64,000 bases of DNA from Lycorma delicatula. Lineage: Eukaryota > Arthropoda > Insecta > Hemiptera > Fulgoridae. Each line of letters begins with the position of its first letter. Position 1 is the first letter of the stretch. The translations under genes were made by a program, and so were the position numbers. Under the pieces are notes generated by a model. That model was not told the origin of the DNA, searched no databases, and saw only the letters and a list, made by a program, of their open reading frames with translations. Shown here piece after piece: positions 41,848-51,480 of the stretch. The stretch spans positions 33,376,520 to 33,440,519 of the forward strand of contig NC_134467.1 in NCBI RefSeq assembly GCF_047948215.1, given 5' to 3'.

Positions 41848-42010
41848 TGAAATAACAGAAGAAACATGAAAAGAGAATTTACAAAGTGTTTCTAAATTAG
41901 GTTGCCAAACTTCAGCAGTGGTTTTCTTATATTAAAATAAAGAAAAATGTTCCTATAAACATGGAACCGGAAATGCTTTGTTTTTCCGATAGCCGTCATT
42001 TTGTTTTTTC
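41848..42010 (+). repeat. Repeat F, copy 2
   Basis: Second copy of the 36499-36653 sequence, again immediately upstream of a family A palindromic end. Confidence 0.65.
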
Positions 42011-42325
42011 ACTAAATAATTACTTCCTTGTAAGAGGTAAAGGAAGTATTGTGATCGCGAAAAATTTCGGTTTTCATATTACAACGGAAATATCCATTCT
42101 GAACACCCCTGAATTCATTTTAACTAATTTCGGCGTGACATCTGTACGTACGTATCTCGATTAACTCAAAAACTATTAGCCGTAGGGTTGAAATTTTGGA
42201 TTTAGAACTGTTGTAGTATCTAGTTTTGCACTTTTTTTTTTATTGCAATCGACCGGACCGAAAGTGTTGAAAAAAAGCCCAAAATCCAAAAGATTTTGAT
42301 TTTAGACTTTTTCTTAAGACACTGT
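42011..42325 (+). repeat. Family A repeat, copy 8, 3'-truncated
   Basis: Begins 'acttccttgtaagaggtaaaggaagta', runs through 'cggcgtgacatctgtacg' and 'attgcaatcgaccggacc', then stops at 'tagactttttcttaa' before the box B-like region. Confidence 0.78.
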
Positions 42326-43780
42326 TCTTAATCTGACTTGAAAAGGAAAAAAACTGAAAAAAAAACGTTGAATACTTAAAAAAAAAACTGAAACATTGAC
42401 GAGAATATTTACATTTTATATTTTTTATTAAATATAATTAATAATAGTTATAATATAAATAATTAAGTATATTAAAATAATTTTTTAATAGTTAGATTGT
42501 ATATATTCTATCATTTTACTTCTATTATGTATTACAATAGTCGTAAAATTAATAATCACGTAGCGTATTTAGTACATTTATAAATATATGTAGTTTAATT
42601 TTAATGGCTCTACATAAATAAAATTTCTAAGACCATCTTTGAGGGCATAAATTTTCCCTTTTTGTTTATATGTTATATTACTTAATAAACAATACATTTT
42701 GTAGTTATCTTTTGAACGATTTACTTTTCTTTGTATAACTTTGGGATGAATCTCACAAACAATTAATTTACGTAATAAGGTTTATTGTATATTAGAATAA
42801 CCAAGAAGACAATGTAAGGTAACACCGTTAGTAATAAGCCGAGAGAAATATTAGTAGTGATGAAGGATGAAATGTTACGTAATGGCGGAGGGGTAAGTAT
42901 ACCTAAAACGAGGGGAAAGGTATTAAATAAGACTTTTCGAAAGTGGGTGACCTACCACCACATACTCGTATGTTAACCTAAATTACCTGTTCCTTTATAT
43001 TCATGGTAAATAAGACATTATATAATTAAATTTAAGTGAAAATATCGCTCATGGTCGTTTCGCTCAGCCTGACCGCTACGGGAAACCCAAGTAACCATAT
43101 AACGCGAGCGAAGCCGCGATGCTTTTATATATATATATATACATCCATAGCCTAAAGGTATATCCTTTGAAATATCATACTCAAAATGACGTAATAGAAT
43201 TAATTATTAATTAACTAGTTCACTACAGAAAAATTTAATTGAAAAGATAATTACTTAAGTAAAATTTTATTAATTAAAAAGATAAGTAAAAATGACAATT
43301 AGTAATTAAAGAAAAATTATTTAAAATTTAACATTTCAATTTAACTTCCAACCCAGTATTTTACATGAAGATATATATTTTATCGATGTCATTAAACATT
43401 TAACAACGGTTCGTATTCTGTTGATAGAATGGTGTTCTATATAACAAAGGGAATAATTTTCATGTAATTTGATATTTACCAATATATATGTTTCATATAA
43501 CCTTTACGTTTGTTTATTTGGAGTATATTTGGAAATTGGATGATGTTATCGTGCCAAAGTGTTTCCACTTCATTCAATGAATGAAAAGGAAAAAAAGATA
43601 CAAATAGGAATACTATTGAAAGAGAAATTTTCTATATTACTAAAAAACCTATAATTGAGAGAAATTAATATTGCATTAACAACAAGATAACAATAGAAAA
43701 TATAAAATTTATACAATTCACTTCATGGAAATATTATTGAATTTTACTGTTTACGAAAAAATGACCCAACACTTTATCAA
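42326..43780. other. AT-rich sequence with one transposon tail
   Basis: The block at 43055-43120 ('tacgggaaacccaagtaacc', 'gcgagcgaagccgcgatg') matches the tail at 12440-12505. The remainder is AT-rich and shows no coding or RNA features. Confidence 0.5.
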
Positions 43781-43925
43781 TGAATAGAGGACAGTCACTT
43801 TTACTCCCGTTCACAAATAATTCATCGAACAACTTCTTGTTTTCAACCGCTATCCAAAATGGAATACTTGTGACGCACCCTTCACTCGTTGTAATCAAAA
43901 TCTTGCTGTTATCGTTTTTATCGCA

Positions 43926-43996
43926 CTGTTCACTGAACTCCCAATTTGAAAAAAAAACTACTAACTCTACTCTGCTGGTCCCCGGCAGTATTTATA
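43926..43996 (-). promoter_or_regulatory. Possible TATA promoter, minus strand
   Basis: TATAAATA on the minus strand (43989-43996) sits in a GC-richer patch ('ctgccggggaccagcag') with TCAGTG at 43931-43936, about 60 bases downstream rather than the usual 30. The surrounding 43780-44150 has a long plus-strand ORF that I judge non-coding. Could be an LTR promoter; no gene follows. Confidence 0.22.
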
Positions 43997-44417
43997 CCTT
44001 TGGACCAACAGCACCAGTATCCGAATCGTTCTTTTGTTTGTTCAAGGGTAATAATCTTCAATTTCCACACCTTCTACGTTTTTCTATATGTCATTATCAA
44101 GAAAAAATCCTTTTGTTGTTTCTTCTAGATTCTACTTTCATATAATTTTCTTTCTTTTTTCTGGAAGCTTCTGTACCCGTTAAAATAAGCATGTATGTGC
44201 GTACGTGTGTGTGTCGCAATTTGGTTTTATACCTCAGGATTGACCAAACCCATTTTCTTCAAATTTGGTTTAATATTTTTATGTATTGGGCACTGATCAC
44301 ATAATTTTTCTTTTATTTATTAGAAGATGTTATCGCGAAAACAAAATTGATTTTCTTCAGGAACATTTTAGAGAAGATTTTGTTAAAGAACATTTATTAT
44401 CTAAAACTCATGTACCG

Positions 44418-44790
44418 GGTGATTCATAAAGGAATTCACAAATTTAAATCATATAAAAATCTATTGAGATAAATTGAGGTTTCATTTCAAAGAAAAACAC
44501 ATCAAGTTTATCAGCCAACATTCACTTTGATTTCATATGGAATCCATTTGAATGGGACATACATTCCACCTGAAATTGATTTCATTTAGACGATAACTAG
44601 CAAGTTGAGTAGCTGTGGGGTAAATTAAGTTCAACAAGATGAGTAGGCAAAGGTGGTACATAAACCCGATCTTTAATGAAACCCACGTGAAAAAATCTAG
44701 CAGGGTCAAATCTGGTGAGCGAGGCGGCCATAAAAATGGACTTCACGATCAATTCACCGACCTGGGAATCGAGTATCATTAAAATCTCGT
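44418..44790 (-). pseudogene. Degenerate mariner-superfamily transposase C-terminus
   Basis: Minus-strand FMAASLTRFDPARFFHVGFI and KDRVYVPPLPTHLVELNLPH correspond to the 'PPRSPDLTPxDFFLWGFIKDRVYVPPLPxxLxEL' block that holds the third catalytic residue, badly decayed. Downstream (44418-44600) is non-coding sequence ending at 'gaattcctttatgaatcaccc' complement, which looks like the terminal inverted repeat. No left half present. Confidence 0.65.
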
Positions 44791-45106
44791 ACTTTTAAGT
44801 GGTAATGACATGATACCCCGAAGATAGGAATGGGGTTCCTCTTGGTAACCATCGTTTAACTGAGTAATTAAACAAATTTTAAAGCATGTCAAAATCACAT
44901 CAGCATGGTTCGAATCAGACTTCATCTCCTTTTTTTTTTAACTTTGTTTTTTAATTTAAATATATTGATTTATTAATAATTATTAACCTCTCATTGTAAA
45001 AAAACATTTACGATGGATAATAACAAAGAAAAAAAAAAGAAAAAATATCAGACGGTTTTAATGAAATAAAGTTTTACGTACTTTTCATTTTAAAAATATT
45101 GTAAAT

Positions 45107-46871
45107 GTAAAAAAGAAAAGTGTTCAGAAGTGGAAAGAGAAATGAACATTGGTAAAATAGACGGAGCATACAGGAAAGTTAAGGAAAATTTTGGGGTACA
45201 TAAATTAAAATCTAATAATGTGTTAAACAAAGATGGTACACAAATGTATAATACGAAAGGTAAAGTCGATAGATGGGTGGAATATATTGAAGAGTTATAC
45301 GGAGGAAATGAATTAGAAAATGGTTTTATAGAGGAAGAAGAGGAAGTTGAGGAGGATGAAATGGGAGAAACAATACTGAGATCTGAATTTAAGAGAGCAT
45401 TAAAAGATTTAAATGGCAGAAAGGCTCCTGGAATAGATGGAATACCTGTAGAATTACTGCGCAGTGCAGGTGAGGAAGCGATTGAGGGATTATACAAACT
45501 GGTGTGTAATATTTATGAAAATGGGGAATTTCCGTCAGACTTCAAAAAAAGTGTTATAGTCATGATACCAAAGAAAGCAGGGGCAGATAAATGTGAAGAA
45601 TACAGAACAATTAGTTTAACTAGTCATGCATCAAAAATGTTAACTAGAATTCTATACAGAAGAATTGAGAGGAGAGTGAAAGAAGTGTTAGGAGAAGACC
45701 AATTTGGTTTCAGGAAAAGTATAGGAACAAGGGAAGCAATTTTAGGCCTCAGATTAATAGTAGAAGGAAGATTGAAGAAAAACAAACCAACATACTTGGC
45801 GTTTATAGACCTAGAAAAGGCATAACGTAGACTGGAATAAAATGTTCAGCATTTAAAAAAAATTAGGGTTCAAATACAGAGATAGAAGAACAATTGCTAA
45901 CATGTACAGGAACCAAACAGCAACAGTAACAATTGAAGAACATAAGAAAGAAGCCGTAATAAGAAAGGGAGTCCGACAAGGATGTTCCCTATCTCCGTTA
46001 CTTTTTAATCTTTACATGGAACTAGCAGTTAATGATGTTAAAGAACAATTTAGATTCGGAGTAACAGTACAAGGTGAAAAGATAAAGATGCTACGATTTG
46101 CTGATGATATAGTAATTCTAGCCGAGAGTAAAAAGATTTAGAAGAAACAATAAACGGCATAGATGAAGTCCTACGCAAGAACTATCGCATGAAAATAAAC
46201 AAGAACAAAACAAAAGTAATGAAATGTAGTAGAAATAACAAAGATGGACCACTGAATGTGAAAATAGGAGGAGAAAAGATTATGGAGGTAGAAGAATTTT
46301 GTTATTTGGGAAGTAGAATTACTAAAGATGGACGAAGCAGGAGCGATATAAAATGCCGAATAGCACAAGCTAAACGAGCCTTCAGTAAGAAATATAATTT
46401 GTTTACATCAAAAATTAATTTAAATGTCAGGAAAAGATTTTTAAAAGTGTATGTTTGGAGCGTCGCTTTAGATGGAAGTGAAACTTGGACAATCGGAGTA
46501 TCTGAGAAGAAAAGATTAGAAGCTTTTGAAATGTGGTGCTATAGGAGAATTTTAAAAATCAGATGTGTGGATAAAGTGACAAATGAAGAGGTATTGCGGC
46601 AAATAGATGAAGAAAGAAGCATCTGGAAAAATATAGTTAAAAGAAGAGACAGACTTATCATACTAAGGCATCCTGGAATAGTCGCTTTAATATTGGAAGG
46701 ACAGGTAGAAGGGAAAAAATGTGTAGGCAGGCCACGTTTGGAATACGTAAAACAAATTGTTAGGGATGTAGGATGTATAGGGTATACTGAAATGAAACGA
46801 CTAGCACTAGATAGGGAATCTTGGAGAGCTGCACCAAACCAGTCAAATGACTGAAGACAAAAAAAAAAAAA
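45107..46871 (+). mobile_element. RTE-like LINE, 5'-truncated
   Basis: Inserted in family A with the 9-base duplication ATTGTAAAT at 45098-45106 and 46872-46880. It lacks the endonuclease. The 3' end is remarkably compact: the ORF2 stop TGA is followed by 'agac' and then poly(A), a feature shared with the copies at 54774 and 62973. Confidence 0.9.
45130..46854 (+). pseudogene. RTE-like endonuclease-free ORF2 with reverse transcriptase
   Basis: Encodes the RT and C-terminal part of a non-LTR retrotransposon ORF2. First frame (45130-45822): linker, then GRKAPGIDGIPVELL, EYRTISLTSHASKML, GEDQFGFRKSIGTREAI, FIDLEKA. A small deletion makes a stop at 45823. The next frame holds VRQGCSLSPLLFNLYME and the catalytic RFADDIVILAES (FADD at 46097-46108). 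One lost base near 46136 shifts to the last frame: EEFCYLGSRITKDGRSRSD, the KKYNLFTSKINLNVRKRF block, SETWTIGVSEKKRLEAFE, KVTNEEVLRQIDEE, VGRPRLEYVKQIV, stop at 46854. Clade RTE is my best guess from motif style; it could belong to a related APE-type clade. Not functional. Confidence 0.9.
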
Positions 46872-46925
46872 ATTGTAAATTGTTATTTAATAGGCGTAAA
46901 GGAAGTCATGTGTTGTCTACATCAG

Positions 46926-47570
46926 ATCTTTTACTTCCTTGTACGAAGCAAAGAAATGATTATGATCGAGAAAAATTTCAGATTTCAACGGAAATACCTA
47001 TTTTGACCATCCATTCTGACTAGTTTCGGCATGATGTTTGTAGCATAACTCAAAAACGATTAGCCATAGGATGTTGAAATTTTCGATTTAGGACTGTTGA
47101 AACATCTAGTTGTCCACCTCCCCTTTTGATTGCAATTGACTAAACCAAAATTGTCCAACAAAGCCCAAAATTTGTATTTTTGACTTTTTATAAATGTAGT
47201 AATAAGCTTTTAATGTGAGCTTTTCGGCGATACATCATAAGTGATACTTATTTTCATTGGTTCCAGAGTTATAGCCAAATTAAATTTTAATTAATGAAAT
47301 ATTTAAATCTTAGGGTTAGGCACATCGGTTCGAATCACACTTCATCTCCTTTTTTTTAATTTAAATATATTAATTTATTAATAATTATTAATCTCTCATT
47401 GTAGAAAAAAATTTACAATGGATAATAATTCAATAATAAAATAAATAAAAAATATCAAAGGTTGTTAATGAAATAATATTTTATGTACTTTTCATTTAAA
47501 AAAAAAAGTATGTAAATCTAATTTAATAGGCGTACAGGGAAGACATATATTGCTCACACAGATTTTGCTA
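46926..47570 (+). repeat. Family A repeat, copy 10 (tandem with copy 9)
   Basis: Starts 'acttccttgtacgaagcaaag' immediately after the end of copy 9, then 'cggcatgatg', 'ggttccagagttatagcc', 'catcggttcgaatcacac', AT tail to about 47570. Head-to-tail with the preceding copy. Confidence 0.78.
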
Positions 47571-48206
47571 TATATATATATTTATATAATATATATAATA
47601 TAATATATATATTAATAATAATATTTTAAAATAAGTAATAATGTTAGCAGTTTTTTAAAATGTGTATTTATATTATACAATTTTTTCTGATTGGATACAT
47701 TTAATTAAATCCATAACTTCGTTTACTGAAATAATAACACAAAAAATGTGGAATCAATTAAAAAATCAAAAGAATAATTAAAAACAAATTTTATATTACT
47801 TATATCAAAGCAATAGTATATGAATAACGCATTCCTCAGTATAATATAAAATTAATTTACTCAAATGTCATTCAACATTCTGGTTTCCATATGTTTGTAT
47901 TTATTTCTTTTTTTTATATTATTATTGTTTTCTAGTTTTACTGTTATATAACATGAATTTCAATTTAACTTTTTTTTACAACATTAATTTTATTGTTTCA
48001 AAATGGTTAATTTAAAACTGTTTCGTTTTTAGTGTTTTCTATTATTTTATTTTTATTTCTATGAAGTGAAACTTTCGTTTTCAGTAAAAATAAATACAAT
48101 ATAACATAACATATATATATTTAAACAAACGTAAAAACTAGATTTAATTTTAAATTTAAAAAAATATATATATATCTATATAGTAAGACATATATTACTT
48201 TTTTGT
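47571..48206. other. AT-rich sequence, nothing recognised
   Basis: TA-rich runs at 47575-47620; no features supported. Confidence 0.45.
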
Positions 48207-48350
48207 TTAACCTCCGGGTCCGCAGTTAAGCATTACTTCACAAAGATGAGATGAATGATTTGTAACGCGTCTGAAAAATGCCATGCCTGACCGGGATTCG
48301 AACCCGGGACTTCCGGGTGAAAGGCCGAGACGCTACCACTCGCGCCAATA
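48207..48350 (-). mobile_element. SINE2 copy e (best preserved)
   Basis: Minus strand: 'ggcgcgagtggtagcgtctc' (box A), an anticodon loop equivalent 'ctttcacc' consistent with tRNA-Glu(TTC), box B 'gggttcgaatcccgg', 'caggcatggcatttttca', tail 'cggaggttaaac'. The 5' half of the tRNA acceptor stem is absent, so this is a SINE. Confidence 0.88.
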
Positions 48351-48404
48351 CGTTTCACTTAGAATTCTTTAAGCTTCCTCAGGTGCCGGGTTCCGTGGCA
48401 CTTG

Positions 48405-48460
48405 TTTACTTCCTTTACTTCGTACAAGGAAGTAGAAAGAAAAACATTTCGGTTTGAGCT
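48405..48460 (-). repeat. Family A palindromic end, orphan fragment
   Basis: A perfect example of the family A terminus: ACTTCCTTTACTTCGTACAAGGAAGT, an 8-base inverted repeat around a 10-base loop. Only about 50 bp of the family is present. Confidence 0.65.
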
Positions 48461-48845
48461 GTGTTAAAAATAACACAACTCAAGAAACTGGTAAAAATGT
48501 TTGTAACTTTTCGTTGTGAAAGTGTTTGTTGTTGTTAGTACGATAAATTCATTGGTAAAACATATTTAACAAAATCATTAATAACGAAACATAAGCCATG
48601 TAACATTTTCGTGGTGAGCTGTAGGTCCGCCTTTTCCTAGAACATCCATTATTATCTTTCTGTAGTCATAGTAACAGAAAAAAGTTATGAATTTGTCATT
48701 GTCAAAGGTAAATTGGTATAGTTAATACTATTTAATTTCCTTTTCAGATTTCTATAAATTCTGAATACTTCAATGTTTTATCTATCAGTATTATTCTCGC
48801 AAATATGAGGATAATGAACATTGTGAGGAACTAGGGATCCCTTTA

Positions 48846-49140
48846 ATCCACCGGGTTGGTCTAGTGGTGAACGCGTCTTCACAAATCAGCTGATTTGGAT
48901 GTCGAGAGTTCCAGCGTTAAGTCCTAGTAAAGCCAGTTATTTTTACATGGATTTGAATGCTAGATCGTGGATACCGGTGTTCTTTGGTGGTTGGGTTTCA
49001 ATTAACTACACATCTCAGGATTGGTCGAACTGAGAATGTACAAGACTACACTTCATTTACACTCATACATATCATCCTCATTCATCCTCTGAAGTATTAT
49101 CTAAACGGTAGTTACCGGAGGCTAAACAAGAAAAAGAAAG
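48846..49140 (+). mobile_element. SINE1 copy k
   Basis: Full-length: 'ccgggttggtctagtggtgaac', decayed box B ('gttccagcgttaagtcc'), 'gtggttgggtttcaattaac', 'catcctcattcatcctctgaag', 'aggctaaacaagaaaaagaaag' tail. Confidence 0.92.
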
Positions 49141-49205
49141 AAAGGGATTCCTGGAATGTCCCGTGGGAGGCCGTGGGGCCCTAAGGGTCTAGGCTAGACT
49201 GGTAC
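49141..49205. other. GC-rich link between two SINEs
   Basis: About 60 bp of GC-rich sequence ('cccgtgggaggccgtgggg') between tandem SINE1 copies; no repeat partner in the window. Could be a short insertion from a coding or rDNA-like source; unassigned. Confidence 0.3.
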
Positions 49206-49485
49206 CCACCAGGTTTGTCTAGTGGTGAACGCATCTTCCCAAATCAGCTGATTTGGAAGTCGAGAGTTCCAGCGTTCAAGTCCTAGTAAAGTCAGTTATT
49301 TTTACACGGATTTGAATACTAGATCGTGGATAACGGTGTTCTTTGGTGGTTGGGTTTCAATTAATCGCACATCTCAGTAATTATCGAACTGAGACTGTAC
49401 AAGACTACACTTCATTTACACTCATACATATCATCCTCTGAAGTATTATCTGAACAGTAATTACCGGAGGCTAGACAGGAATAAG
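49206..49485 (+). mobile_element. SINE1 copy l
   Basis: Second SINE1 in the same orientation only 65 bp downstream: 'ggtttgtctagtggtgaac', box B-like 'gcgttcaagtcctag', body, and tail 'ggctagacaggaataagaaag'. Confidence 0.92.
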
Positions 49486-50330
49486 AAAGGCTAAACGGTT
49501 GTATAGTATAAAATTAATTAAATTTTTCCTGTTTTATTTAAAAGTTACACTTCTGTGTGTGTGTGTGTATTTATTCGAAATAAATACTTAAATATTATAG
49601 TAAAATGTTATTTAAAACAAACTTTTAGCTTGATGTAATAATCGACTGAAATGTTTGTCTTTTTTTTTTAATTGATTTAAATTAGTAACAAGCCACAATA
49701 TGTTTTTTGTACAAAAGAGATGCGACGTAAAGGAGACATCTGTTGTTTCAGAACGCACCATTATTACCAACATTACAGATGTGGTATATTCTGCTCCTTA
49801 ATTAACCTTATTTACGTACTCTAATTAATAGGTAACTCTAAACATGCTGCAGTTGTTAGAAATTTTACTCTCATTTGTAATTTGCTTATTTATTATTTAT
49901 TTACAAGTATTTTTATTTTAAACAAATTGTTATTACATTTAATTAATTACAAAATTGATTTATTTAATTTCCTAATTAAAAGGAAAGATTAAAGCATTAA
50001 TTTACCATTCTGGTATATGTAATATATTATTATTGAAGGTAATTAGATGAATAATTGAGGTTGTTTATGTTTTTTTTCTTTTAGTAATTTATTTAGACTG
50101 TTTTGATGCTTGTTCTCTATTCGTTACCCTTTTATAGTCATTTCTTTATTTAGATATATTTTATACATTCTATATCCTGAGGTATACATTTTTTTTTTAA
50201 TTTTCTGCTTTCCCGAAGAATGTAGCTAGAATAACTATAATTAAAAAGGAAAATATGCATGTCAGGAATTAGTATCGATTTTTTTTGGAAATCCTTACGT
50301 CTTAGGATTCAACTAACTCATCTATACAAA
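49486..50330. other. AT-rich sequence, nothing recognised
   Basis: A short (TG)n run at about 49551-49566; otherwise featureless. Confidence 0.45.
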
Positions 50331-50335
50331 AAAAA

Positions 50336-50947
50336 ATCCCTTTCGGCACGCAAGTACCGAAATTTCACCAGTGCTAAGTAGGGGATAAAAAAGATTTCCA
50401 CCTTAAAGTTGAGAAAAATTTCAAATTGACTCAATACGACAATGATTACATGTGAAAAAAGTTTCACATGTTTATCATTTGACAACAATCCCCCCATCTT
50501 ACAATTCCAGCAATATTTTGGTCATCCCTTGCCGTAAAGATTGGTCATATCAAAAATTGTTTCAGACAAAGGATTTAGTATTGTTTAAAGGATTAACGAA
50601 GACTTTAAACCGTTTCGATACTGTGCCTATTAAGGGAGGTATGATTTTTTTGTCTTCAAAACCTCATCTTTTCCACCCCCTCCTGGGACAATGGTTGGTA
50701 ATATCAAAAAATTTAAAAAAATATGTTTTAGGCCCTTATCCAAAGAATAGTATGAACTGTAATCGAATTCGATATTTTACTTAGTAAGAAAGTTATAGCA
50801 ATATAATTTTTTTTCGAAAAAGCACCCCATCGACCAATTTTGGCCGTTAACAAACCTGTACGAGTATTTCGGACGAGTTGCTTTAAAAGAACAATTTTAA
50901 AGTGATTGGCGCAAAATTACACACGTTATTGTATCCACAAGAACGTG

Positions 50948-50948
<1 letters not shown>
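50336..50948 (-). repeat. Family C repeat, copy 3 (minus orientation)
   Basis: Landmarks read on the minus strand: 'ttgtggatacaata', 'gcgccaatcactttaaa', 'taacggccaaaatt', 'acagtatcgaaacgg', 'ttttgatatgaccaa', and the terminal 'ctttcggcacgc..' region at 50336. It ends at (TA)n 50950-50981. The 110-codon ORF across it is the repeat, not a gene. Confidence 0.75.
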
Positions 50949-50980
<32 letters not shown>

Positions 50981-50984
<4 letters not shown>

Positions 50985-51439
50985 CGTTTGTTCAAAATCG
51001 TAAATATTCAAAAGTTCTTCACCGATTGGTTTGAAATTTTGACACAACGTCGCATTCATTCAAATACACGCGTATTTTTATATACAGACTATTTGTATAC
51101 CTAAGATGTCATACCTGTGACAGGTACAAACATATTTTTTTTTGAAAAACAGCGATATCTGTTTCACGTAAAAGAAACATACGCTATAGTAAATATATTG
51201 CGATTCAATTTCAAACTGTCCGCTATTGGCTAAAAAACTAGGACAGATTTAAATGCGGGGAAAAGGGAGAAAGGGAAAATCGAATAAGGTAAAAAGGGAA
51301 GAATGAAAAAATGGGGAAAAGGAAAGGGAAAACGGTGAAAGGGTAAAAGGGAAAATGAGAAAGGTTAAATTTTGTGAAGTTCCGTAATGTTCATTTTGTT
51401 AATGTTTTACCAAACTTTCAATTGTGTTCATTTAATTTA

Positions 51440-51442
<3 letters not shown>
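50981..51442 (+). repeat. Family B repeat, copy 3
   Basis: Begins right after (TA)n with 'tgttcgtttgttcaaaatc', then 'cttcaccgattggtttg', 'atacctaagatgtc', a shorter purine tract (51255-51365), 'gttccgtaatgttcatttt', and runs into (TA)n 51443-51476. Bounded on both sides by TA microsatellites, like copy 1. Confidence 0.78.

Positions 51443-51478
<36 letters not shown>

Positions 51479-51480
<2 letters not shown>

Larger units (their letters stand above)
44895..46925 (+). repeat. Family A repeat, copy 9, split by an RTE-like LINE
   Basis: Plus-oriented 3' part of family A: box B-like 'catggttcgaatcagac', AT tail to 45106. It is interrupted by the LINE (45107-46871) and resumes with 'attgtaaattgttatttaatagg' to about 46925, where another family A copy starts at once. 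Confidence 0.78.

Noticed and set aside
43780..44145. 121-codon ORF on the plus strand
   Set aside because: No domain, no homologous copy, Leu/Phe/Ser/Thr-rich AT-type composition and overlap with a TATA-containing minus-strand patch; not supported as a gene.
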